Of a stretch of DNA of 64,000 bases, positions 1-35,600 are shown piece after piece. Numbering within the stretch: position 1 is the stretch's first letter; each line of letters starts with the position of its first letter. Made by a program: the position numbers and the translations under genes. The stretch comes from Cavia porcellus (Eukaryota; Chordata; Mammalia; Rodentia; Caviidae): NCBI RefSeq assembly GCF_034190915.1, contig NW_026947492.1, positions 20,303,501 to 20,367,500 on the forward strand, written 5' to 3'. The notes beneath the pieces are model-generated. The model did not search any database and was not told the DNA's origin. It saw only the letters and a program-made list of their open reading frames with translations.

Positions 1-22653
<22,653 letters not shown>

Positions 22654-23150
22654 ATGAGCTCGAGACACACCGTTTTACACCAAGCTGCAAGCCCTGCTCT
22701 GGACAACGTTTAACAAGCAAGCCTAAGAGCACCCAGTATGGCTCCAGAAGTGCCAGTACCGAGGCTGAAGTCTGGGGTAGGCCAGGGGAGAAGTCCAGCT
22801 TTTCCTTCATGCCAGTCAGCCGGTTCTTGCTCTCCGCTTGGAGAGCAGCTGAAGAACACCCAAGTGGCCGTGGAGCCCACATGCAGACCCCGGGCCTCAG
22901 GCTGACGAGCTGGTGTCCACGGCAGACTCACGTGCGACCTCCACCGATGTTGGCTATAGCTCTGCATGAGGGACTTGGGGAGCTCCCAGTCCTGAGTCAG
23001 TGGGGCTCTTGTTGCAGTTTTGTACTCTATACTTGGTTTTTCAATTAAGCTTATTGGCTTTTTTAAAACATGACTTGAAGCTCTAGTTTTCTAGCTTTTA
23101 CATTGTACAGTATTTTACATAACTGAGTTGTATTAAAAGCTTGTTCATTT
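22654..23150 (+). other. FAM118B: FAM118B 3'UTR with ATTAAA polyadenylation signal
   Basis: The sequence after the stop codon continues without repeats to an ATTAAA hexamer at 23132-23137. The end at about 23150 assumes cleavage roughly 15 bases beyond it. Confidence 0.6.
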
Positions 23151-23394
23151 ACTTGTCAGGGCCTTGGCTCTACTTTGAGTCACCATAGGAAACTTAACTT
23201 GCATCAAGGTGCAAGGAAGCCTAATTTTTCTAATTCAACTTAAATCTTAAAAAAGTTCTGTTCTTTAACACTGGGGTAACCTCATCTGAGTTCTCAGAGC
23301 ATTGCCAATTCCTGCTTTGCTACTGTCCTTTCCACACCTAAGTCCTAGGACTAGTTAGTGTGATTTAAGATTTTAGTTCTGAATCCTACATAAA
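23151..23394. other. Tail-to-tail gap between FAM118B and SRPRA
   Basis: About 240 bases separate the predicted cleavage sites of the two convergent genes. The stretch is AT-rich and unique. I see no gene or repeat in it. Confidence 0.5.
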
Positions 23395-24392
23395 ACAACT
23401 TCAAGATCCAAGAGTTTATTTATGAAATTTATTTTCTCATATAAATTATGTATTTCTCTGGGCAGACAGCCTTCACCTTATTGCACTAATAGCACATCTG
23501 TAATACCAAGCTACAGGACAAGTTGAACAAGAGGCTTGTGTTCTTCAATGTAGCACTTGTCTACCAGGCACTGTGGAAGAGGGGGATGAGGAAAAGCCAG
23601 GGCCTGCTCAGGGGCAGAGGGTGGGGTGGGGAGAAGGCAGTGGGTTCCCTCCTGACAACTGGTTTTCTCCCAGGAAGGGGCACATGCAAAGCTTCCATCC
23701 GGATTCTGGGGGGAGGAGCTGGAGTCTGAGAAGCCCGAGGCAACACTGCAGCTTGGCTCCCTTCGTCTGAGGGAAGCAGGGACTCACTTTGCACTCATTT
23801 GGAACCAATCACTCTGGCCTAGCTGATGCTCCGGGGAAAGAATAGGGCAGGGTTCATCATCAGATTCAGAATTAGCAGCAATTAATAGGTCACACACTGC
23901 CACAGTGAGGTGGTTATCATCCTGCACCTGGGGCCTGAAAGGTACGCATTTCCTACGCAGACAGAAGTGCTGTTCGGGACCCAGAGCTGGCCCAGCAGTC
24001 TTTAACAGAGCCAGGACTTCAAACTGCTCCCTGGGCGCAGATACCCTAGGCCCACCCTAACTGTCAACTCTGGTGTGGGTCTTCTGACCACTGGTCAAAG
24101 CTGTCATGAGATGGACTCTGCAGGCAGAGTGAAGGGGGACGCCTGAGTTGGAGAAGAGCTCGTGGGGGAAGGTGGGGTGTGGGCAGTGATCGGAACATGA
24201 TTAGGCCCTCCTTGCAGGTGAGGCTGGGCGGAGCAGGGCTGGGGTTGGAGGAGCTATACACCTCTGCAGCTCCCCTTGCTCTGCCTCTGTACTACACTGA
24301 AGACAGATTGCTCACATACTCTAAAGCACATTCCTGATACAGGGATAGGGGCTTTGGGGGAAGCGGCAATTTGGTATTAGGCAAGAAACACA
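23395..24392 (-). other. SRPRA: SRPRA 3'UTR with two AATAAA signals
   Basis: On the minus strand two AATAAA hexamers are read from 23420-23415 and 23433-23428, about 1 kb downstream of the SRPRA stop. The intervening sequence is unique and GC-moderate and holds no interspersed repeat. Confidence 0.65.
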
Positions 24393-27300
24393 TTAAGCCT
24401 TCATGAGGGCAGCCACCACAGCCTTGGCGTTGAGACTGCGTAGGTCACAGTAGGTCTGGCCAGTGCCCACAAAGACAATGGGTTTGCTTGTGATGTACGT
24501 CATGGAAATAGCAGCTCCCACCTGCAGTGGAGAAAGGGGACAGCAATCCTTTCAACCCCCTTCTCACTCGTACTCGGTGACAAGGCTTCAGAGCCTGCAG
24601 GTCCCCAAGGGTGCGGCTCCCTCCAGTCTCACTGTCCTGTGTCATCCACATTTACCTTGTCATCAATGGTGTCAAATTTGGTAAGGACGATGCCATCAAT
24701 GAGCCGGGGTGTCTGAGCCATAGAATGGTCAGCCAAGGCTCTGTTGAACTTGACCTAGAAAGGAAGAAAGGAAGTGCTATGAAAGCCACCTAATTGCACC
24801 AGTTTGGCCTGCAAAGGGAATTGGACCCAGGCCCTCACCAGCTGGTCCACGGCTTCGTTGCCCACTAAGGCCTCCCCCACGAACAGCACCAAGTCGGGCG
24901 TATTGACAGTGATGAGTTTGGCCAGGGCAGTCATCAGGGGGGCGTTGTCTTGCATGCGGCCAGCCGTGTCCACCAGCACCACATCAAAGCCTTGATTACG
25001 TGCTGGAGAAAGAGGCAGTGGTTAGCTCACACACACAGTGGCAGTGTACTCATGCACTGACTGCCCTAGCCTTTTACAGGGCCACAGTCCAGCTCTGCAG
25101 AAAACTCAGGTTTACTTCCTCAGGCTTTGGGTTTGGTCTCAAGGTGCTATGGGGGGAACCATTTCTCTTGACCACTACCAAAACTATTCTGGAAAAGGGT
25201 GACAGCGGGGTAAAGGAGACTAAATTTGGGTTTCTTTGGGATACCAGCTTTGCCTACGACTATATATGTTACCCGAAAGCACAGCCTAGCAAGTAAAGTA
25301 ACCCTGACTTTAATTTGTTGCTAAGCAACTAACTTTTGAGAACCCAAAGAAGAAAAGGGCCCCAGCGAGCCCCCGCATGTCCTGTGCACTGTACCACAGG
25401 CAATGGCTTCCATGGCGATGCCAGCAGCATCCTTGCCGTAGCCTTTCTCAAACAGCTGCACCATGGTGCGGCCACCATGCTTCTCCGGGGGGTGCAGGGC
25501 GCTCAGGCGCCGGGTGTGAGTACGGAGTTGCTCCACAGCCCCAGCCCGAAAGGTATCACAGGCGGCAATCAGGACGCTGAAGCCGTTCTCCAACAGCCAG
25601 AAGGAAATCTGTAACAGTAAAGAAAACTATCACCTAGACTTGGGTTCCCAAGACAGGAGAATGAAGTGCAGGGTGTCAGTGACAGGCTGGGGAACTGCAT
25701 TCACCTTCGCCAGATTAGTAGACTTCCCCACACCATTAACACCACAGAAGGTGACAACGTAAGGGCGCTGGCGACGCTGGGCGTCCATGATATCCCGGAG
25801 CATGTCCACACGACGCTGGGGCTGCAGAATCTGCACCAAGGACTCCTGCAGAGCTTGCTTGACTGTGGAGGTCACCGCTGCAAGGGGAGGTGGGAGGGGT
25901 ACAGCCATGAAATTTAAGGAATGTGCTCAAATAACCAGCACCTCACTGGGCAAGGCAGTGCATGCCTGTAATCCCAGCTTCTGAGGCAGAGGCAGAGGCA
26001 GAAGGATTACGAAGTGAAAGCCAATGCACTGACTCAGAAAACAAAGACACCTTTCTGAGCTAAGGAGTCCAGGACCATGCTGGGATCCTGTCCTGAGAAT
26101 CTAAACCATACTGTGACTCGAGCAGGTTATACCACACATCCTCACAAGGCAAAGGATGTGCCTTCCTGAAATCACACACTCAGGGAGGCCAAGATGGGCT
26201 ACTAAGATACTTACTGCTGAAGGTCCCCATCACCTTCCCTTCCAGCTTGTTGGCAACAGATTCACAGAGCTGGACGGCAATGTCTGCAGCCACGTTCTTG
26301 GCTGAGAAGAGGGGATATGGGAGATTTCTATGTCAACGGCGCCTAATCCCATGGCTCAGCTCAGCAACCGGGTTCTGTGCCCAGCCATCAGGTCTCCAAA
26401 CTTACCAATGAGATGATCGCGCATCTTATCCAGTACAGACTCCATGTCTTCACGGCTCAAACTCTTGGAACCCACGAGGCCCTTCAGCATCCCAAACATG
26501 CCACCCAGGGTACCCTTGGGAGCACTGCGGGCACAGGACCACAGACACATGAGCCACAAGCAGCAGTCAGGGCCTGTCACTCCTGCGGCTGTCCACACCA
26601 CCCCCCAGCAAGCCTACCGTGGTTTGGTGGAGTTTGGAGTAGCCCCTTCATCTTCTGAGCTGCTGCAATCCAGATCCTGAAGCTGCCCGCCAGGCCCTGT
26701 CCCTCGGATCTGGAAGATGGGAAGAAATGAAAAGATGAGGTCAGAACACAAAACTCTGAGGGCAAAAAGCCCGCAGCTTGCCGTGTCCACTGGGGATGTG
26801 GAAGCTCCACATGGGGTTCCCTCCTTTGCTCAGATGAATCCCGCTATCACCCTCTTGGTCTCTTCTTAGTGGACCCTCACTCTGGCCCCAGCTGCCTCTT
26901 ACCAGGTTGATGTCCTCTGACAGGGCAGCCTCTGGGGTCCCATTGGTGGTGGGAGCACTGTAATCCAAGACTTCCTTGTTAGCACAGCCACCTAGTTCCC
27001 ACACCCGGGGTGCTTTCTTGCCCTTCTCCTTTGGAGCATCAGACTTCATGGACTTGCTGCAAAGGGTCATGGACAGAGGGTTATGGTGCGGGGCAAAAAT
27101 GAGCCAGAAACAGCTTGCTGGCCTCCAGCACAGCTAGGTAACAGTCTTTAGAGAGAACTAATGGAAGGATGCTCACCTGGATTTGTCCATACCCCTCCCA
27201 TGCTTCTGAATGAACTCTTCTCTCTTCCTGCGTATCAGTTCTTCTTTGGAAAGTTCTCCATTCTCAGGCCCTACAGGGAGACCTGACTTTTCTGCAGCAG

Positions 27301-29226
27301 GTGCTTTGCTGGCAGCCAAAGGGCCATCAGAACCTGTTAGGAGAAACTCACTGGAGAAAAGAAGACCAAATCCCAACCAAGTAGGAATGACTAGAAGTCT
27401 TCCAAATCCTTAAGAGGAAACAGCCCCAACACCTGGGGATACAGCCCTGGGGATGATGGTGAAGGTGGTGGTGAGCATGTGAGCAAGAGGGAGGCAAGCA
27501 ACAGCAAAAGGAAGGAACACCTCAGTCCTCAGCACCAGTGACACCTTTCACACCCCGCACAGCCAAGGAGCTCGAGCACACCTTCTTTTTTGGCCCCCTT
27601 TTTTTTGCTGTTCTTTGCTTTCTCCTTGGGCTTTTCACCTCGTGTTTCAATCATGGACCTTACAGGTTTCTTGGCCTTTTCAGAATCTTCAAATTTCTTC
27701 ATGGTAGTGGGAGCACGGATTTTACTGCTCTCCTCTGCTTCACTACAGGGGAAAGAGAATGGTTTATCTGTCTACCCCATGCTGAAGGAATATAAAAATC
27801 CAGGGAAAGGACCCTCATACCAAAAGGACATGACAGGACTGGGCAGCAAAGCTGGGAGGATTCTGAACACCCAATTCGCTATCCTTGAACTTCTTTCAGG
27901 AAGGGAGCTCATCAAGTCATGAAAACTGATTTTGGAGAAGGGAGGCCTCTCACCGAAGGAGCCGCAGGAAGTCATTTTGGAAATCAAAAGTGCCATTCAG
28001 TAAACTTAAAGCACTCTGCTGTTGGATCTCTGTGCGATACTTGTCCCGAAACAGCCGATGCACATCATCTATCAATTTGTCTACGTATGTCAGTGTTAAG
28101 ATCTTCTGAAAACCAACCTGTTTAGGGAAGGAAACAGAGCCAACAGATCTGCTTACATGCTAGCCCAGAATGGAGGGATGCCAACTCAACCTAGGCCTCC
28201 AGAGATAGGCTCAGCCACCTGGCAGGTTTCGCTGTCCTGAAAGGCAGCCAAGCTCTCTGCCTAGTCCAGAAGTTGCCTTTGCCCCCTCCACCTACCCAGT
28301 TTTGTCAGTTACTTCAGCACTTAACTCTGGTGCAATTAATCAGCATTTTCTTGATGACTGATAAGGATTTTGGTGAAAACGTAAACACTGTCCCACTTAC
28401 CACAAACACCAGCTCAAACTGGTTGTCCAGTTTGTACTTGAGTGTGAGGGCCTCATGGGTGAAGGAGTTGTTACCTCCCCGTTCCTGGAAAAAAACAGTA
28501 TGTCTCAAGGTTTGAGCTAACCCCAGAAAAACCAGACTTGGACCCCCCGCAATACCCTTGGGAAGAAGTAAACCTCCCAAAGTCAAACCTGTTCCTAAGG
28601 CAAGAAGATGCTGGGGCAGTTCTTTCTAGCATCCCACCAAAAAGAAAAGGGGATACCAAGCTGGGGAGTGGGGAAAAGACTGCGAAGACAGGCACCACAC
28701 GTGGGCGCCAGGAACCAAAAAAGACGTCATCGTACATAAACAATCAGGTCCACTAGCAGCTGTGCACTGTTTGGTTTCTTAAAAGGTATTTCCCATCCAT
28801 AATCTCTCCCCGTCTCGAAACACCAGAAAACCAAACTGCTGAGGGTGAGTGGAGAAAAGGCAGGGAAACCCCAAGAACAGCAAGATTCTGGCTAAGGTCC
28901 CCCATAGCCGGGGGGGGGGGGCATCGCAAAGTTGCGATACGATAGCCTGTGGAGAACGGAGGAAAGTAGAGTCTGGGTGACCAGTGAGTGGCCAGTCCAC
29001 TATGGGCCGGGAGGCCGGGAGAGGGGAGCGGGATCATTATTCGAAGGAGAACTATGGATGGGGTTAGGGAAAAAAGTGCCCTAGAGTTCTGATTCCGCGA
29101 GGAAGGTACCTGCAGCAGCACAGAACGAATCAACGCGTTAACGGGTCCGGTGCATGAGTCGCTCACGCCCTGGAAGCACCAGAGCACAAGGCCGCCCTTG
29201 GAGAAAATAGTGAAGAAGTCGAGCAT
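24393..29226 (-). CDS. SRPRA: SRPRA, signal recognition particle receptor alpha subunit, complete in 14 exons
   Basis: Minus-strand exons (high to low): 29226-29110, 28484-28401, 28117-27954, 27742-27582, 27333-27177, 27056-26903, 26709-26618, 26524-26406, 26301-26215, 25877-25705, 25608-25395, 25002-24839, 24754-24656, 24521-24393. They join in frame to 637 residues. The protein docks ribosome-nascent chain-SRP complexes at the ER membrane with SRPRB. Order: N-terminal SRX domain (MLDFFTIFSKGG start), a long lysine-rich linker (about 125-250), then the NG GTPase domain. G motifs are intact: GVNGVGKST 424-432, DTFRAGA 454-460, DTAG 519-522, TKFD 587-590, and a C-terminal GTGQ closing motif. 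One residue is lost relative to human in the linker (ENG-ELS). Residue 507 is Cys where human has Phe. The gene is compact, with a single SINE in its introns, and shares a divergent promoter with FOXRED1. Confidence 0.97.
25944..26045 (+). repeat. B1-like SINE in an SRPRA intron
   Basis: Reads 'gcatgcctgtaatcccagc' followed by a degenerate 'gaggcagaggcagaggcagaag' and an A-rich end. It is the only SINE I see inside SRPRA. Confidence 0.75.
28910..28921. repeat. Homopolymer of 12 G in SRPRA intron 1
   Basis: An uninterrupted G run (C run on the transcribed sense strand) in the first SRPRA intron. It is a likely length-variable site. Confidence 0.9.
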
Positions 29227-29628
29227 GGCGGCAGCGGGAAAGGAGTTGGGACCGGCGCCGGGAACTCGGGCCGCGATCGCCGCCGCTTCCTGCTGCGCCA
29301 AGCTCTGGACACGTCACACCAGCGGCCCCGGAAACCGACTCAGCAGCACTTCCGCCGGGGCGCCGGGTGCCCTCCCCACGTAGTCCCGAGGGCGCGCTGC
29401 ACTGGCGTAGACTAAGGGTGGGCCAATGAGGGAGCGGTGTTTGGGCGGGGCTCGCGGCGAGGTCACGAGACGAGACTCTGCCTATAGCGCGGAGGGGTGG
29501 GGCCTGGAGGCGCCCGCTGGCCAATGGGCGCGCTCTTCTGAACTCGTGGCGGTGACGGCAGGGATACCCTGGTAGAAGGACCATGGGGTAGCCGGAGCTC
29601 AGACGGGCTCGGGCTCGGCGCAAGCGAC
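29227..29628. promoter_or_regulatory. Divergent CpG promoter of SRPRA and FOXRED1
   Basis: Only 402 bases separate the two start codons. The interval is CpG-rich and holds an ETS-type ACTTCCG at 29348-29354, CCAAT boxes at 29423-29427 and 29521-29525, and a GC box 'gggcggggc' near 29444. No TATA box is evident. This fits a shared housekeeping promoter; the exact start sites cannot be read from sequence. Confidence 0.85.
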
Positions 29629-32600
29629 ATGCTTCGGAGGGTGCTGCGGCCCACCCTGGGCCGGAGTCTCTTGATCCGAGGATTAAGCTCGCGCAGTGGA
29701 AATTCCATCCTGGGTAAAGCCGAGGGTGTTATGGTTCTGTGGCTTGATTTTCAGGGCCCACGCTGGCCGGACATGGGCCGGCTGCAGAAAGCTCTTAGAG
29801 CTCTTAGAGCCCCGGGCCGGTAGGTGTATGGATACCGAGAGGACCGCCCCCAAACGACACATCACACTTAAAAGGAGGTTTGCAGGTGGCGATGGGCATC
29901 CAGGGGTGGCTAAGATTAAGTGCCTTTAGAGGAAGCTGCAGCATAGTGTGCGATTACCTCTTGTGTGTGGGTCTGGGATACCCTGGAGACGGCCGTGCAC
30001 TTGACTATCTTGAGTCTGGCGTTTAAGTGGGGGAGAGGTTTGTTCAGGAGATAGTCATATGGCAGTCACTTAGCCTAGGGAGAGAGTGAAAACTGCAAAT
30101 TTTAGGAAATTGAATGTTGTAGTGCCGGGCATAATGCACGATCAGGCAGGCAGGCTGCATGTGGAGCATCCAGCAACGCTGTGATAGTACTGCTGGGTGA
30201 GAGCTGACCTTGTATGAAAGGATGACAGTGAGCACTTCCAACTCAAGTGTTTATTCAGCCCAGCTTTTCCTGGGCCCACCTTCTGACCTTAACCACCTGG
30301 CAGAGATGTAGGATTTCTAACCATATCCACATCCCACAGACTGGGATGGAAATGTGTCGGAGATTAAGAAGAAGATCCGGTCGCTGATTCCTGGAGAGCC
30401 CAGCAACTTCCTGTATGATACCAAACACCTGCCCCCCGAACACTCAGATGTGGTGATCGTGGGGGGTGGAGTGATTGGCCTGTCTGTAGCCTTTTGGCTG
30501 AAGACGCTGGAGAAGAGACGAGGTGCTATTCGGGTGCTAGTGGTGGAACGAGACCAGACGGTGAGGTCTGGGGTAGGGCAGAATTGTGAGTGGGCCAAGG
30601 AGGACTGGCAAGGTGAGAGGAGTGGAGGGGAAGACCTCAGTCCTTGGGGGCCCAGGGAACAGCAACTGTGCTTTGAACTTTAGACCTTGTTGAGACATAG
30701 CCCCATTTTTTTTCCTCCCTCAAACCAGGATCCTTGACAATAAGGTTTTTGCTTTTGAAAGCAGATTCCACAATGTTGGATGTTTCCAGATAACAAAGGT
30801 CTGCCCAAAAGACCTTGCGTGTCAGGCAATTAATTAATGCAAACAGCTATTGCAACTTTTAGATTCCATTGTTTTTGAGGGTTTTGTTTTGTTGTTTTCG
30901 AGACAAAAAGAGAGTCTTGCTATGTAGCCAGGGCATATGTCACTGTCACTGGTACTTTTGAGGTTTCTTTTTTTTTCTTTGGTGCCAGGGATTGAACTCA
31001 TGACCTCGTGTTCGCCAAGCAGGCACTTATGCCACTGAGCTAAACCCCCAGCCCACTTTTGAGGTTTCTGCAGTTTAGTTCCTACTGCCATTCCCGATCT
31101 AGGCACAAGTCTTGGTACTTGGCCATATCCTTTCATTTTCTAATCAGTAATCACATGTTAATCTCTCATCCTTGGACTTCATCACTAGCATTACCATTAC
31201 CATTTGGTTTCATTGTGGCCTGCTGGGTTTTTGTTTTTTGAGACAGAGTTTTGCTATGCAGTTCAGGCTGACCTTGAACTCACAGCAATCTTCTTGCCTC
31301 AGCCTCCAGTGTGCTGGAATTACAGGCATGCAGCACCAAGCCCAGCTTGTCCAGCCCTTGGTAATCACTGACCATCACTGCTGTGCTCAGTTGCCAGTGG
31401 TGATTTTAACACTGCCTTTGGGCTGCTGGTGGACCTGATGTGGGTTTCTCCACTACAGCTGCTGTTAGGTTATAAATTTGCAAAGAGTTTTTCCGTATAA
31501 CTTTAGGTGTAGAACTCACAGCTCCCATGCAGTATTCCATTATGACAGCATACTGGCATAGCTCGGCTTTTCTGGTCTCTCTACAGTACTCCAAGGCCTC
31601 CACAGGACTTTCTGTGGGTGGGATTCGTCAGCAGTTCTCACTGCCTCAGAACGTCCAGCTCTCCCTCTTTGCAATCGACTTTCTACGCAACATCAATGTA
31701 CGTGCAGTGGGACAGGGTGGGGGGGTTGGGACAGTGACACTCAGAGAAGCAGTTCAAGCAGCTAGGAGTTGGTCCCTCTCTTCTCTTCACGGTATTGGTG
31801 TCGAGAGAGAGGTATTCTTTTGATTTGAGGTGCTGTGAGGGATTGGGCCAGGAAAGCTTTCCCCTGATTTTTCAAAGCGGCCTCTTTGAGCAGCTTTTCT
31901 TCACACAGGAGCACTTAGCTGTGGCCGATGCCCCTCCCGTGGACCTCCAGTTTAACCCCTCGGGTTACCTTTTGCTTGCTTCAGAAGAGGGTGCTGCTGT
32001 CTTGGAAAGCAATGTGAGGATGCAGAGGTGGGTGCCCAGCACAGCGCCCCCCCCCCCAGCTCTCTCTCAGCCTCATGTTTTCGGGGTGCTCCAACACCAC
32101 ATAGGAAGAGTGAGGCTGAAGCTGCTGATACAGGTACCTGTTCCTTAGGAGCTCAGGCCATCAGGAAGGGCAGGCATATACCAAGGGCTCCAGCTGAGGA
32201 CTGAACACCGCCCTGGCAGACCCTAACTTGGCAGGGTCATGGGAATCACCAGGCCTAATAAGCCAGCATCTCAGTAGTTCAGGAATATGAGGGTTATTTG
32301 GCTTTTGTTTTGTTTAGTACTGGGCGTTAAATCCTAGGTCTTCACACTGAACTAGATCGGCAGTCCTTTTTGCTTTTTGTTTTGAAACAGGGCCTTATTA
32401 AATTGCCCTGGCAGGACTTGACCTTGAGATCCTCTAGCCGTAACCTCCCAAATGCTGGGATTATAAATGTGTATTACTGCCCCTGGCCAGGAATCTGCAA
32501 TTCAAAAGGACCCTCAGTCAAGATCAGCAGGCTTTTTCTGTCAGGAGCCAAATAGTCCATGTATTAGGTTTTCTAGTCATTGAGGCTCAGTCACAGCCAC

Positions 32601-35600
32601 TCATCTCCTCCACTGTGGCATAAAACAGCCATAGGAAAAATACAATTGATTGAGCTTGGCTTATTGGAAAAAACAGGCAGCAGGTGGGATCTGGCTTTAA
32701 GTCTCAAAGTCAGTTAAGCGTGGACACCCTTGCAGTACCTTGTGGCTGGAGACTCTTAACACACCTGTTATAATTCTCACTAGTGACAGCACGTAATTTC
32801 CTAAACCCTTCATCACTTTAAGGCATTTAACTGTCAGAATACGCCATGGGCGAGGAGGTACACACCTGTAATCTCAGCACTTGGGAGGCTGAGGCAGGGG
32901 GTTTGCGTAAATTTGAGGGCAGCCTGAACTATGTAGCGAGACCCTGTTTTGGGGGAAAAAAAAGTCCCTGCTTTACATGCGGGGACATTCAGCCTGAATG
33001 ACTGAGGCACGAGGATCCTTGTACATGGTGGCCATAGGCTTTAATTCCAGTTAGGCAGCCTGATTTAGGAGAGTGTCTTGTCCGGTGCCTGCTTTTGGGG
33101 GACAGTATCCCAGAGGAGGACTGCCCTAGGCTCTGGAGAGGAAATCCACTCCGCTAGCTGTAGAGGGAACTTACCTTCCTACCAGTTTATAAAGGAGCTG
33201 GAACAGGAAGGGGGCAAGGTGGAGCTTAGTGTGCTGCAGGCAGATGCAGGCATAGGGAAAGGGAGAGGCTCAGAGAGCAGAGACTGCCCTGAGTGTCGGG
33301 GTCTTTCTCACTCAGCAGGGCAGGGACATTGAGGAGTTCGGACAGAGAAGCGACATGAACAAGCCAGACTCCCCACTTGTGGGGTTGGGGTCCATGCTCC
33401 TGGCCTCCCTGTTCTACCCTAATACACACATGCACAGCCACGTTTCTCTCAGGCAGGAAGGGGCCAAAATTTGTCTGATGTCCCCTGCGCAGCTGCAAAA
33501 GAAGTTTCCCTGGATAAACGTGGAGGGCGTGGCCCTGGCATCTTATGGTGAGTCTGCTCCCATGTGGGCAGTCCGGGCAGACCACAGCCATGCTGCAGGA
33601 GGGCCACTCGCCTTCTGGTGACAGGGTGTGCCCAGCTGTGCTGCTTCTCTGTCCTCTGCAGGATTGGATGGCCCCATCCAGCTGGTCCCAAGCCCGGAGA
33701 GATGTGGGGTGGTGGGAGAGGCAGGCCCTCGTGCCACCTCCGCTGTCTCCTCCTCTCATTTCAGGGATGGAGAACGAAGGTTGGTTTGACCCCTGGTCTC
33801 TGCTTCAGGGGCTTCGGCGAAAGGTTCAGTCCATGGGAGTCTTCTTCTGCCAGGGAGAGGTGACACGTGAGTGCAGGGATCCGTACTGTGCCCTCCACAA
33901 CCAGGCCCCGGCCCTGGCTGGGGTCCAACTTGTCACTCATGTGCTAAGCTGGCTCAGCAAGGGCTGGGGAGGGGCAGGGCTGCCCCCAGTGCCCAGGGCG
34001 AGTCCCGGGCAGTGTCGCTGCGCTCCTCACGAGGCTGCTCTGTGACTTGTGACCTCCTTGACAGCTTCCACACTGTCCTGTTCCCCGTGGCCCTGTTGAT
34101 CTCAGTGACCTGATCTCCGCTGGCTGCGTGGGAAAGCACTTACCCTTTAGCTGTGTTTCCTTACGAAACCAGTGGGCTCCCTATTCCCTGCTCACGGTCT
34201 GCTTTATAGGGGTGGAAGGCACGTGTTTCAAATCAAACCTGGGGCCTCACGCACTATGCAGGTGCGCTACCGCTGGGCGACACCCTGGCTCTGAGGTTCA
34301 ATTCTTGCCTCCTGCAGGTTTTGTTACATCATCAAGCCGCATGAGGACCTCCGTTGGGGAGGAGGTGAACTTGAAAAGAATCCACGAAGTCCACGTAAGT
34401 CCCTGGGGCCAGTGGTCTCCTTCCTACCACTCCCCAGCCTGGGTAACGTGTCGTTCAGGAGGAAGTGTCCCTCTCGTGGTGGCCAGGTGTGGGCCAGGCC
34501 TCTCTCCACTCACCCTCGGGCGCCTGCAGGTCAAGATGGACAACAGCCTGGAGTACCAGCCAGTAAAATGTGCCATTGTGATCAACGCCGCGGGAGCCTG
34601 GTCCGGGCAGGTTGCGGAGCTGGCCGGGGTCGGGAAGGGGCCGCCGGGCACCCTGCAGGGCACCAAGCTACCTGTGGAGCCGAGGAAAAGGTAGCTTCCC
34701 TCAGGGCAGCTGAGGAGGTCGGTGAGAGGAGGAGAGACGATCCCGGAGCCAGCTGTGCACGTGGATCCCCACGCATGTGTGGGCTGGGCGGGAGGGTTGC
34801 TAGCCACACCATTTTTGAGGTTCCCCTAACCCCCGGTTGTGGCAGGTTTGTGTACTTGTGGCACTGCCCCCAAGGGCCAGGCCTGGAGACGCCCCTGATT
34901 ACAGACACCAATGGAGTGTATTTCCGCCGAGAAGGACTAGGCAAAAACTACGTAGGTGGCCGAAGCCCCACAGAGGTAAGCTAAGCTGCAGGCCGAGGGG
35001 GCACCAACTGGGAACGAGATGTGGGCTGAGGGAGAGATTGGTTTCTGGGGTCCCCGTGCCGAGTTATTGAGGTTTCAGTGCATCCAGTCAGAATTGGGAT
35101 CTTTATTTTTTGAGACAGGGTCTCAGTATGTAGTGCAGACTGGCCTGTAACTCGCAGCAATCCTCCTGCCTCAGCTTCCCAAGTGCTGGGATGACAGGCA
35201 TGTGTCACCACCCTGGGCAGAATTGGAATCTTGTATCCCTCCCACTCCCCACCTATTAAAGGTGGGGTCTGGAGCTCCTCAGCATAAGCCTTGCTCCCAC
35301 TGTTCCCCCAGGAGGAGGAACCTGACCCAGCCAATCTGGAAGTGGACCATGATTTCTTCCAGAACAAAGTGTGGCCCCATTTGGCGCAGCGGGTGCCAGC
35401 ATTCGAGAGTCTCAAGGTAACTGGTGAGGGGTGGCTTTTTCTGTTTGTCTTTGCACAGTGGGCAGGATGGGTGCTGTGGGAGTATCACAGTCCCCCGGGA
35501 CCTGTGGTGGCCACATTTCCTCCACCTCAGAACTACTGAGGAGTCTGTGGAGGTCACCCCGTCGCACGCGGCCTGCAGCTGCTGCCCTTGACCAGGTGTG

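Noticed and set aside
29227..29301. In-frame open extension upstream of the SRPRA ATG
   Set aside because: It contains no ATG (only a TTG at 29301), and the protein from 29226 starts exactly as expected for SRPRA.
33545..34045. Long plus-strand frames in FOXRED1 introns and exons
   Set aside because: They read through donor and acceptor sites of well-supported FOXRED1 exons in other phases.
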